A stretch of DNA of 64,000 bases from JAAYCB01 sp012744395. Its GTDB lineage: Bacteria > Planctomycetota > Planctomycetia > Pirellulales > Thermoguttaceae. Numbering within the stretch: position 1 is the first letter of the stretch; the number at the start of each line of letters is the position of its first letter. The notes beneath the pieces are model-generated. The model was not told the origin of the DNA. It saw nothing but the letters and a program-made list of their open reading frames with translations, and searched no databases. Of the stretch, positions 36,818-44,866 are shown in pieces. The position numbers were made by a program, and so were the translations under genes. The stretch is taken from NCBI GenBank assembly GCA_028703175.1, contig JAQVNJ010000010.1:21390-85389 (forward strand). Reading direction: 5' to 3'.

Positions 36818-38974
36818 TCATTCGAATCCGGCCGGCACCGGGGGGAGGTCGGCCGTCAACACGGCCGGCTTTCGCCGGCCTGCCCGGCTGTAGTCGAACG
36901 GCTCGAATCCGACCTGGAGAGCCGGCGAATCCGGCTTGAGACGATAGTCGTCGCGCGACGGATCGACGAACCCCGGATCGGCAATCAGCGAATGCCGGTC
37001 CTGCCCGCGGTCCTTGCGCCACTGGTCCAGGGTCAGATTGCCGGGAAACACGACCGGTTTGCCGGCGTGCCAGTAGACGTTGTTGTCGAGCCGGAAGTTG
37101 TTGTCTCTCCAATTCGAGCCCAGCAGGGGGCTGTCATTGTCCCAGAAGACGATGTTCCGCTCGAAGAAGAACGACGTATGCTCCTCGGTTCGGCTCCGCT
37201 GCACCTGGTGCTCGCCGCCGAAGGCGAAGATGTTGTTCTCGATGCGGTTCTCCTTGCCGTAGTGCTGGTGGAACCCGCCGCGCGAACAGCGGTAGACGAG
37301 GTTGTTCTTCATCACCACGCCGGTGGAGCCTTCGTCGGTGTACAACCCCCAGCCGCCGTAGCTGTAGGAGACCACGTCGTGAAAATGGTTGTCGTGGATC
37401 GTCGTGCCGGGCGAGACGCCCAGGGTGTAGATGCAGCCCATGTCGCTGAGCACGCCCTGGCCGATCTGGTGGGCGTGGTTGAATGCGACTTCGTTGTGGT
37501 GCGCCTGGCTCGCCGCGTAGCCCCAGACCCAGCCGACGGAAAACGCCGAGTAGTAGAGGTCGTGGATCTCGTTGTGGCGGATGACGTTGTACGGCGAGTG
37601 GCCGACCCAGACGCCGATGCCGGCCGAATGCAGCCGGCCGGCGTGGGCGATCAGGCAGTCTTCGATCGTCTGATGGGAAACGAGCGCTTCTTCGTCGCTC
37701 GGCGCTGCGAGCGTATTGCCCCACGTCGCCGGCAGCGCGCTGCCGATCTTCACCCCGCCGGCGCCCAGGTCGACCAGCTCGCAGTTCGAGACCAGGTTGT
37801 GGCGGCAGCCGGGCCCGAAGCCGATGGCGTATTCGCCCACGTGGCGGACCGCGCAGTCGGCGATCGCCACGTGGCGTGCGCCCATCGCCGCCACCGCCGC
37901 GCCGAGATTGATCTCCGCCTGGGGAAACGACTGCCCGGTGGGCGGCGTGACCCAGTTGGCATCGGCGAAGGTCAGCCCTTCGAGCCGGACATGCTCAACC
38001 CAGCGGCGCGCCGACACGTCTCCATGGAACAAGACGAGGTTGGCGATCCGCGGGGCGACGACGCGGGTGTTCTCCAGAGTCTCGCCCTCCTTGGGGATGT
38101 ACGTCAGGCGGCCCGATGGCCGGTCCAGGTACCATTGGCCGGGCGCCCCGAGCGCTTCCTTGACGTTCTCCAGAAGGAAGCGGTGATCCTTCTTGAATTC
38201 GGCCCACGAACTGGTGCCGGTCGTGTGGCCGGCGAGCGTGACCGTGTTTTCCACGGTGTCGACCTCGGCGATCGGAATCCGCGAGGCGGTCCACTCGTGG
38301 AAGGCAATCACTTCCACGTCGTTGAGGTTCGCCCAGTCCGCGCGAATCTCGCCCGGGCTGAAGCCGAACCGGTCGTGGCCCTTCTTCCCGGACCGGGCCG
38401 ACGGATCGAGCTTGCTTGCGATCTTGTAGTATCCCTTCTGCGGCAAGCGGGGGCGGAATCGCCGCTGGTCGTTGACGAACAGTTGCGTAAAGCTCCAGCC
38501 GCCTTCCTTCACGCCGGCAAGGTCCACGTTCCAGCGGCCTTGCGCGTCGACCTGCCAACCGGTGATCTCCTGCCCCCCGCTGAAGATCGGACGCTCTCCA
38601 GCGCAGGCCCGGTAGACGACCGGCGCCTGCCGTGTGCCCGAGTCATCGGCAGAAAACTCGATCGGTTCCGCCAGCCGGTAGGTTCCGCCGCGAATCGCCA
38701 CGACGATCGGCCGCTTGCGGTCCGGCTCCGCCTGGCGAATCCGCCGGACCGCCCGCTGCGCGGCGGAGATCGTCGCCAGCGGACCGTCCGTCGCCGCCGC
38801 ATTGGCGGCGGACAGTCGCCCCGACCAGGCGTCGTTGCCGCTGGTGGAGACAAACAGGTCGGCCCGCCCCTCGGAGGACGCGGGCTCGCCGGCCAGCGCT
38901 CCGCCGATTCCCGCAGCACCGCTGGCCAACAGAATCAGGACAAGCGGGATCGCGATCCGCAAGGCAGTTCTCAT
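36818..38974 (-). CDS. Exported right-handed beta-helix protein, GH141-like
   Basis: 718 aa with a signal peptide (MRTALRIAIPLVLILLASG). After it, VSTSGNDAWSGRL and PLATISAAQRAVRRIR form the pectate-lyase-type start, followed by a carbohydrate-binding-like insert (PVVYRACAGERPIFSGGQEI) and many short beta-helix rungs rich in Asn (NHAHQIGQGVLSDMGCIYT, DNHFHDVVSYSYGGWG). The arrangement resembles family GH141/GH120 glycosidases, which act on plant pectin, xylan or fucose-containing glycans. Catalytic residues cannot be set with certainty. ATG 38974 has AAGGGA 7 nt upstream. It diverges from another exported glycosidase-like gene. Confidence 0.75.
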   Translation of the reverse strand: MRTALRIAIPLVLILLASGAAGIGGALAGEPASSEGRADLFVSTSGNDAWSGRLSAANAAATDGPLATISAAQRAVRRIRQAEPDRKRPIVVAIRGGTYRLAEPIEFSADDSGTRQAPVVYRACAGERPIFSGGQEITGWQVDAQGRWNVDLAGVKEGGWSFTQLFVNDQRRFRPRLPQKGYYKIASKLDPSARSGKKGHDRFGFSPGEIRADWANLNDVEVIAFHEWTASRIPIAEVDTVENTVTLAGHTTGTSSWAEFKKDHRFLLENVKEALGAPGQWYLDRPSGRLTYIPKEGETLENTRVVAPRIANLVLFHGDVSARRWVEHVRLEGLTFADANWVTPPTGQSFPQAEINLGAAVAAMGARHVAIADCAVRHVGEYAIGFGPGCRHNLVSNCELVDLGAGGVKIGSALPATWGNTLAAPSDEEALVSHQTIEDCLIAHAGRLHSAGIGVWVGHSPYNVIRHNEIHDLYYSAFSVGWVWGYAASQAHHNEVAFNHAHQIGQGVLSDMGCIYTLGVSPGTTIHDNHFHDVVSYSYGGWGLYTDEGSTGVVMKNNLVYRCSRGGFHQHYGKENRIENNIFAFGGEHQVQRSRTEEHTSFFFERNIVFWDNDSPLLGSNWRDNNFRLDNNVYWHAGKPVVFPGNLTLDQWRKDRGQDRHSLIADPGFVDPSRDDYRLKPDSPALQVGFEPFDYSRAGRRKPAVLTADLPPVPAGFE

Positions 38975-39297
38975 GGTTGGTTCCCTTCTGTTCAATGTCT
39001 TGACCGTAGATGCCGCGCGAAGCCGGCAAGGAGTCGATTGGCCTGCTGTAGGCGGTCTCCCGTCCAGTCCGATCCCGGCCTTGCCGCACGCAAGGAACTA
39101 CAACGGGCCTGGAGACCTTGTCCTACAAATCGTCCAGACGGGTTGCAGACCTTCCCAGACTCAGCTCTACACTCTTAGCAGATCGTCGCTCGAGCGGCAA
39201 CCAGGACGGAGGTTGTACAACGCCTCGCGCACAGCCACAATCAGGGGTGAGGTGACGGCTTCCCCCGCTGACCGCGCCGTGAAAGGAAAGGACGGCC
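38975..39297. other. Divergent promoter region between two exported-enzyme genes
   Basis: 323 nt with no gene. It must carry both promoters, but no -35/-10 pair of good spacing was found: a plus-strand TTGCAG and TACACT near 39142-39172 are 19 nt apart. A near-perfect palindrome at 39209-39226 is a possible operator. Confidence 0.45.
39209..39226. promoter_or_regulatory. Palindromic operator candidate
   Basis: The centre TTGTACAA is a perfect 8-nt palindrome flanked by GAGG and, after two bases, CCTC. It lies 72 nt before the ATG at 39298, a position that fits a repressor or activator site. No regulator gene is adjacent. Confidence 0.3.
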
Positions 39298-42200
39298 ATG
39301 GATTCCTTGCACACCGAACGACCCACAACAAGGCAACGGTCTCGACTCGTCCGCTGGATTGGCGGCATCTTCCTCTGCGCGCTCTGGGCGGCCGGTGGAG
39401 AGGGCGCCGATCCGCCCGGCAACGTGGCGACGGTGCCGCTGGCCAAGGGGGACGACGCCCTCAGCGCGGAACTCCAGTTCGGCGACGCCGAACAGTGGGC
39501 AACGCTCGCCGTGCATCTCGACGACGGCACGTCGCATGTCTTTCGCGCGCGTGTGGAGCCGGAACGGATCCGGAGAAAGACCACGGAAAACGGCGCAACC
39601 GTCTGGAAACAGGAGACCCTGCCCGAGGCCGCCGTCAACTTCTCCGGGCTGGTCCGCTACCACAGCCGGCCGCGGTTGGCCCGTTACACCAACGAACAAC
39701 AAGACGACCTGATTGCCCGCTGGTCCCAGCTTCCCGCCGCTTCGCAGCGATTCATCACCTTCGAAGCGAGACAGGATCAGGGCGGCGTGGAGATCTACCT
39801 GGACGGCCAATACGCCGGGCGGCGCGACGCGGCGGGCAGACTCCAGCGCCTTGAAATCTCCCTGGCGGAAACCGGACAGGTCCGCCGCGCACGCTCCTTC
39901 AAAGGCGATCAGGATGCGGCAGCGTTTCTCCCGCTGGATCTGAAGTGGATCGCCAGGCCGGGGGCGATGCGGAACGCCGCCGTTTCGCTCCCGCCGGGCC
40001 TGCGGACCGTTGGCGGCGTGCCGATCCTGGTCGCCGCCGGCGAGGCGAGCGTCGATGTCGGTGTGGTCAAGGAGTGCAAGGGCTCCTGGGCGCTGGAATG
40101 CGACGAGCACCTGGCCCGAACCGCGCTGGACGGCATGCCGGAGACGGCCCATTTCTCCGTGCCGCAAGCCGCCTACTGCCGCGCGTGGGTGTTGTGCGCG
40201 GTGGATCCGGCCCCGGACCTTGATCCGATCCTCACGGCCCGCCTGACGCGATTCGCAAGGTCCGGCCGCGGCGACGCGATTGCCGACACGACGATCGTGC
40301 TGCCCCGCCCCGGGGAACCGCTCCGCCCCGGCCTGGCGCAAGTCGGCTCGGTCCGCTTCGAAAGGAACGGCCAGGCGATCGAGGTCCCTTTGCTGCTGGT
40401 GGAATTCCAGCTCAAGCCGGGCGAAATTCTCGACCTGTTGTCGATGGAGGAGGATCCCAACGCATCGATGACCCGCGCCGCCTACCTCGACTTCGAGTTT
40501 CTCGGCAAGCTCGACGGCCTCTCGGCCCAGTGGGACCGCCGCCACAAACCAGACAAGAAATCAACCAGCGGAGTGCACCTGTTCGGCGCGACGCTCGAGC
40601 GCAGCCCCGTCTCCCTCCGCCTTGAGAGCGGCCAGCCGGGCAACATCTTCCACAACGGCGAGCGGCCGGAGATGACGGCCGTGCTGAGGGCGAGCTGGCC
40701 CTCTGCGGCCGTGTTCGGCTGGAAGATTCGCGACGTCGATGGCCGCACGACTGGCCAGGCAAGCGAAAAACTCGTGTTCGCGGCGGCCGGCGAAGAGAAG
40801 ACCGTCCGCATTCCACTAAAGATGAATGCCCTGGGCTGGTACGGCATCGACCTTGCCCTCGACGACGATCGCGGCCGCCCGTTGCTCGCGCACTCGGCCG
40901 CGTGTGCCCTCTTGGGCGACGACACCCGCAAGGCCGGCTACGATTCGCCGTACGGCACATGGTGGTTCGCCGGGGCGCACTACGGTGCGGGCGCAAAGGA
41001 AATCGCCGGGCCGATGCTCTTCAAGGCCGGCCTCCGCAAGACGACGTTCGGCTGGTCCGACTACTCGGAAGCGGACATGGCGCCGTGGAAGATCACGCTG
41101 AACCAGTTGGGCTGGAGCCTGGCGCCGAAGGACCTGGCGGACAAGAACAAGGCCTACGACGAAGCCGAAGCGCTCGTCCGCCAGATGAGGGAGCGGTTTC
41201 CCCACTGCCGCAGCGCCGACATCTTTCACGAGAGCTATGCCCACTATCTGCCGGCCGAACTGGTCGGCGAACAGCCCGCCGAAGACGAACAGGCGGTGCG
41301 GGACGGCAAGCTGCGCGTCGAAATCGGCCAGTTCGCCGCGCAGTTCTATCGCGAGCGGTTTCCCGAGGTCGAATTGCTGGTCGGCAACACGAGCAGTTCC
41401 GCGTCGATTCTGGCCGCCCTGCTGCGGCACGGATTCGATGCGAAGTACATCGACTACATCGGCGTCGAAGCGGTCGGCCAGACGGGCATGCCGGAGCTGC
41501 TCTGGGAAGGTTCGACGCAGGGCATCTGGCTGGCGCGGGAGGTAGCGCGGAAGTACGGCCACGATCTGCCGCTCACCGGCTGCTTCGAATTCACCGCCCG
41601 CACCGATCGCAACCTGGGGGCCCGGCGGCAGGCCGAGTGGATCGTCCGCGACATGCTCCTGTGCCATGCGTATCGGTTCAAGCACATCAATCCGGCGATT
41701 CTTCACGACGCCGGCAACGCGTACTTCAATACGCTCTGGGGCGCCGGAGGGCTGTGCCGCCGCAATCCGTTGCTTTACCCCAAGCCGGCCTACGTCGCCG
41801 TGGCCACGTTGACCAAGGTCCTCGACCAGGTCGGAACGCCGTCCCGGATCGCCACGGGGTCGACAACCGTGTACGCATTGGAGTTCCCACGATCCGACGG
41901 CAAGCTGGTCTATGCTCTGTGGACGGCGTGCGGCGAGGCCCGGCTGCGGCTCGCTTTTTCGAAACGCGTCGCGCCGACGCTCGTCGGCTTGTATGGCGCT
42001 CCGGCGGCAATCGGAGAGGGCAGACGTCTCGACGTCGACTGCGGCACCGCGCCGCTGTACGTCGTCGCGCCGCTGGCGTGCCAGTCGATCGAGGTCCGCC
42101 AGCGCCGCTTCGCCGCTCCACCCGACTCGTTCCGGGTCCTGGATCCAATGAACGACCTTGCGCAGTGGTCGATCGCCGAGGGGGACGCCCGTCTGGCCCA

Positions 42201-42753
42201 GCCCACTCCCCGCGGGCTGCCGCTTCGCGTCGCCGGCGAGTTTGCGTTGACGGAGGTTTACGATGAGGAAAAGGGGCCGAGCCTACCGATCGCGCTCCGC
42301 CGCAAGGGGCAATTGCCCGAGATCGTCGGCGAGTATACCCGCTTGAAACGCGCTCAGCCCGAGTTGGCGCCGGGGAGGCCCGCGGCCGTTGGCGTCTGGG
42401 TCAAGGGCGACTCGGGGTGGGGCAAGATCATCTTCGAGATCGAAGACGCGGTCGGCGCGGTGTGGCGGACCGAAGGCGTCTGGCACGATTGGCCGGGCGA
42501 CCTGGCGATCTGCCACGACGGCTGGCGGTTCATGAGCTTTCCCATCGACGGCAACACGAGCGTGCCGAACATCTCGCCGGGCGCCCGCTGGACCAGCACC
42601 TCGCCGGGCAGAAAGGACCGCATCCAGTTCCCCATCAAACTGGTCGGCCTCAGCCTGGCGATCAACCGCAAGGCGCTCGACCTGACGGAAATGAAACCGG
42701 TTGCCGGGGTGCTGCGACTGCGGGACCTGGGCGTTTGCCGGCAGCGCGATTGA
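39298..42753 (+). CDS. Large exported glycosidase-like protein
   Basis: 1151 aa with a signal peptide (LVRWIGGIFLCALWAAGGEG near residues 20-39). Beta-rich domains occupy about the first 540 residues, including a laminin-G-like piece (ITFEARQDQGGVEIYLDGQY). A TIM-barrel-like region follows from about 560 to 880 (GTWWFAGAHYGAG, FHESYAHYLPAEL, YIDYIGVEAVGQTG). The end has jelly-roll-like modules (VGVWVKGDSGWGKIIFEIED). The Glu residues in FHES and GVEAVGQ sit where glycosidases carry acid/base and nucleophile, but this is only a guess. I cannot assign a family. The start follows AAAGGAAAGG. It diverges from the GH141-like gene, suggesting a shared polysaccharide target. Confidence 0.65.
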   Translation: MDSLHTERPTTRQRSRLVRWIGGIFLCALWAAGGEGADPPGNVATVPLAKGDDALSAELQFGDAEQWATLAVHLDDGTSHVFRARVEPERIRRKTTENGATVWKQETLPEAAVNFSGLVRYHSRPRLARYTNEQQDDLIARWSQLPAASQRFITFEARQDQGGVEIYLDGQYAGRRDAAGRLQRLEISLAETGQVRRARSFKGDQDAAAFLPLDLKWIARPGAMRNAAVSLPPGLRTVGGVPILVAAGEASVDVGVVKECKGSWALECDEHLARTALDGMPETAHFSVPQAAYCRAWVLCAVDPAPDLDPILTARLTRFARSGRGDAIADTTIVLPRPGEPLRPGLAQVGSVRFERNGQAIEVPLLLVEFQLKPGEILDLLSMEEDPNASMTRAAYLDFEFLGKLDGLSAQWDRRHKPDKKSTSGVHLFGATLERSPVSLRLESGQPGNIFHNGERPEMTAVLRASWPSAAVFGWKIRDVDGRTTGQASEKLVFAAAGEEKTVRIPLKMNALGWYGIDLALDDDRGRPLLAHSAACALLGDDTRKAGYDSPYGTWWFAGAHYGAGAKEIAGPMLFKAGLRKTTFGWSDYSEADMAPWKITLNQLGWSLAPKDLADKNKAYDEAEALVRQMRERFPHCRSADIFHESYAHYLPAELVGEQPAEDEQAVRDGKLRVEIGQFAAQFYRERFPEVELLVGNTSSSASILAALLRHGFDAKYIDYIGVEAVGQTGMPELLWEGSTQGIWLAREVARKYGHDLPLTGCFEFTARTDRNLGARRQAEWIVRDMLLCHAYRFKHINPAILHDAGNAYFNTLWGAGGLCRRNPLLYPKPAYVAVATLTKVLDQVGTPSRIATGSTTVYALEFPRSDGKLVYALWTACGEARLRLAFSKRVAPTLVGLYGAPAAIGEGRRLDVDCGTAPLYVVAPLACQSIEVRQRRFAAPPDSFRVLDPMNDLAQWSIAEGDARLAQPTPRGLPLRVAGEFALTEVYDEEKGPSLPIALRRKGQLPEIVGEYTRLKRAQPELAPGRPAAVGVWVKGDSGWGKIIFEIEDAVGAVWRTEGVWHDWPGDLAICHDGWRFMSFPIDGNTSVPNISPGARWTSTSPGRKDRIQFPIKLVGLSLAINRKALDLTEMKPVAGVLRLRDLGVCRQRD

Positions 42754-42940
42754 TCGAAGTCGGCATCAAGAGTGACTACGACCGCCTGACGCTCACGGGC
42801 CGCCTTGAGAAGACCACGATCGGCCGTGTTCGCCATGCCCAAGTCGCCGACGTGCTCGAGCACCGCACCGTCCGCCGCGTGAAGGCGGGCGCCGGCATCG
42901 CCAAGCCATCGATGATTTTTTGCCGAACCAAATCCTTCAT
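42754..42940 (-). pseudogene. Remnant of a DUF5615 PIN-like toxin gene
   Basis: An ATG at 42940 with GGGAGG upstream opens MKDLVRQKIIDG, which resembles the N-terminus of DUF5615 (VapC/Mut7-C-like PIN) proteins. The homology then continues in another frame as VLEHVGDLGMANTADRGLL and AARERQAVVVTLDADFD, the core of that family. A frameshift therefore separates start and core, and homology stops at 42754, exactly at the end of the neighbouring plus-strand gene. Such toxins usually pair with a DUF433 antitoxin; none is seen. Likely an inactive relic. Confidence 0.5.
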
Positions 42941-42959
42941 TGATCCTCCCATCAAGGAC

Positions 42960-42988
42960 ATTATACTCTATTATTGTCCTTTTACGAA
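42960..42988 (-). promoter_or_regulatory. Promoter-like sequence of the toxin remnant
   Basis: A perfect TATAAT at 42960-42965 (minus strand), with a weak TTCGTA 17 nt upstream. The stretch 42960-42990 is far richer in A/T than its surroundings, which fits a transferred toxin-antitoxin cassette. Confidence 0.4.
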
Positions 42989-43231
42989 GGATAACTTGGC
43001 GATCTCGAGAGCGGTCGCTCGGGGCGGGGCGGCGGGCAGCATTGAGGTTCTGCCGCAGGTTGGACGCAAGACGGCCATGCAACCGGCGTGCGCCTGGCGT
43101 TTCACCGTGACGTGGTATTGCCGCGGGTGGCCCGCCGCTCCCGCCGTGGCCCTGCGGGCTTTCCTGTTGATCCAGGGCGGCAGGGCAACTCGGCCCTGCC
43201 GGGGGTGGGCCGCTCTGGTCCACCCTGCGGG
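42989..43231. other. Intergenic stretch, no gene seen
   Basis: About 240 GC-rich nt between the toxin remnant and the end of the DUF1559 gene. No DUF433-type antitoxin frame or clear stem was found. Confidence 0.45.
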
Positions 43232-44143
43232 CTAGAATTCGCCGACGGTCTCGCCGCCCTGCCGGGTGCACAGGGCGTTGTAGACGTCCACGTTGATCGT
43301 TTCGGCGATCATCTGCACGTGTCCGTCGCAGAGCAGGAAGTTCGTGCCCGAGGGGTGGAAGCTGCTGAAGTTGTGCGTCTTCTGCTCCACGTTGGCCTCC
43401 GAATTCGGTGGGAACTCCGCGGAGGCCACCGCAACCACGCGGGCCGGGCTGTGCCAGCCGCCGGGGACCACGCCCGTCCATGTCGAATACATCCATTTCG
43501 ACCAGCGTTCGCCAACCATGAACGTGGCGCTGAGGCCGTCGACGATTTCGTTGAAGGGCACCCCGCGGTTGAGGTGGAACACGCCGTTGCCCTGGCACGC
43601 GTTGTAGGCCGGCGCGCCGGAAACGCAGATCGCGTGCAGGTCCTCGGTGCCGAAGACTCCGGGGTAGTTGCTCGCCGCCAGCCGGGCGAGCACGTTCGTC
43701 CCTTCCGTCTCTTCGTCGACGGCATCCTTCAGGTCGAACAGGTCTTCGCCGATGTCCGACGGGCAGCGGAAGGTTCGGATCACCGTCGTTCGAGCCTGCG
43801 CGTTGGCGCCGTCAACGACCGGCAGACGCATGTCGATCAAGTTGTCGTAGAGCGACTGCTGTTCGATGAACGGCAGAATCCGGGTGCTCCAGGCCCATCC
43901 CGGGTCCCCCTCGAAGTGCGGCTTGCCGCTGGAATCGAAGCCCAGCCAGCCGATCGGCAGCGTCTTGTGCACGTCGTGGTACATGTGCAGACCCAGGCCG
44001 AGCTGCTTCAGGTTATTGGTGCACGACATCCGCCGCGCCGCTTCCCGCGCGGCTTGCACGGCCGGCAGCAACAGCGCGACGAGGATGCCGATGATCGCGA
44101 TCACCACCAACAGTTCTACTAGTGTAAACGCCTTGTTTCGCAT
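43232..44143 (-). CDS. DUF1559 pilin-like exported protein
   Basis: 303 aa. The N-terminus MRNKAFTLVELLVVIAIIGI is a type IV pilin/type II pseudopilin methylation signal, with Ala instead of Gly before the Phe. Next come the DUF1559 features: AREAARRMSCTNNLKQLGLG, and near the C-terminus the FLLCDGHVQMI motif. Planctomycetes encode very many of these proteins; their role is unknown but probably at the cell surface through a type II secretion or pilus system. ATG 44143 has AGGGGG before it. A strong stem lies between it and the gene upstream, so it may be transcribed alone or by read-through. Confidence 0.93.
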   Translation of the reverse strand: MRNKAFTLVELLVVIAIIGILVALLLPAVQAAREAARRMSCTNNLKQLGLGLHMYHDVHKTLPIGWLGFDSSGKPHFEGDPGWAWSTRILPFIEQQSLYDNLIDMRLPVVDGANAQARTTVIRTFRCPSDIGEDLFDLKDAVDEETEGTNVLARLAASNYPGVFGTEDLHAICVSGAPAYNACQGNGVFHLNRGVPFNEIVDGLSATFMVGERWSKWMYSTWTGVVPGGWHSPARVVAVASAEFPPNSEANVEQKTHNFSSFHPSGTNFLLCDGHVQMIAETINVDVYNALCTRQGGETVGEF

Positions 44144-44190
44144 GAAACGCCCCCTGGTTGCGGAGGAATGATCGGAAGCAATCCACGGAA

Positions 44191-44216
44191 GCAGGCCCCC
44201 GCGCGCAGGGGCCTGC
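44191..44216 (-). terminator. Terminator candidate after the DUF2946-like gene
   Basis: GCAGGCCCC and GGGGCCTGC form a perfect 9-bp stem with an 8-nt loop, 25 nt past the stop codon on the minus strand. No U-run follows. Confidence 0.5.
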
Positions 44217-44240
44217 TCAGGAAGAAGCGCCAAGAGGGGA

Positions 44241-44648
44241 TCAAGCGAGCGGAGGCGGCCCGCGGCTCCAGACGGTGACTGGAATTTGCGCGATCCAGAC
44301 GGTCCCGGGCAAGAGTACCACCGGTTCAATCGCCCCGGCGGACGCCGGACGCACGCCGGCAACGGCGCCAATCGGCGTCTGGGCGAGAAAATCGCAGATC
44401 GGGCAGTCCGCGTGGTCGACGGTTCGGCCGGATCGGACCATCTCTGCGGGGGACCCGGCCCGGTGCGACGCCGCGACGCCGCACGCGTGGCAGCCGACCA
44501 GCGCGTGCCGGCCGACCGGATTCGCTTCGCCCGTCGTAGCCGAACAGGCGGAACCGCGATGGGTATGGAACGCCCCGCCAACCGTCACGGCCAGAAGATA
44601 GCCGCTGAGGAGGACAAGAACGCTCGTTTTGTGGAGGAGGATCTTCAT
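44241..44648 (-). CDS. Small exported DUF2946-like Cys/His protein
   Basis: 135 aa. A single hydrophobic segment (KTSVLVLLSGYLLAVTVGGA, residues 7-26) anchors or exports it. Behind it come FHTH, SACSATT, GCHACG and DCPICDFLAQ, a Cys/His-rich pattern like the DUF2946 family, whose members are often linked to heavy-metal genes. The C-terminal RGPPP ending also fits. Metal binding is an inference. ATG 44648 was chosen because the membrane segment starts there; the frame stays open upstream. A good promoter at 44790-44818 would give a 135-nt leader. Confidence 0.65.
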   Translation of the reverse strand: MKILLHKTSVLVLLSGYLLAVTVGGAFHTHRGSACSATTGEANPVGRHALVGCHACGVAASHRAGSPAEMVRSGRTVDHADCPICDFLAQTPIGAVAGVRPASAGAIEPVVLLPGTVWIAQIPVTVWSRGPPPLA

Positions 44649-44789
44649 CAGGGTCCGCAATTCGCCCGCCATGCAGCAAGGGGCGGCGCCGACTCTCACG
44701 GTCCGCGGGCTTGCGCCCCGACCGCGATCTGCCCGGTCCGCGCGGTGAGCCGTCTCCCTCAGCGTCTGTCCGGCGAGGGGCACAAATTC

Positions 44790-44818
44790 ATGCTAAGCAA
44801 GTACTACCGTCGCGTCAA
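44790..44818 (-). promoter_or_regulatory. Sigma-70-type promoter of the DUF2946-like gene
   Basis: On the minus strand TTGACG (5 of 6) and TAGCAT (4 of 6) are spaced by exactly 17 nt. The predicted RNA start is near 44783, about 135 nt before the ATG. Confidence 0.5.
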
Positions 44819-44866
44819 TCGGTAAGGCGATGGGCCGGCCCGAACCGCCCGTCTGACGAGGGAGAA

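Noticed and set aside
39142..39172. Promoter for the 1151-aa protein gene (TTGCAG and TACACT)
   Set aside because: The spacing is 19 nt and both elements are only partial matches.
44286..44825. Plus-strand frame opposite the DUF2946-like gene
   Set aside because: The minus-strand protein has a membrane segment and a Cys/His pattern with a good promoter; the plus frame has neither.
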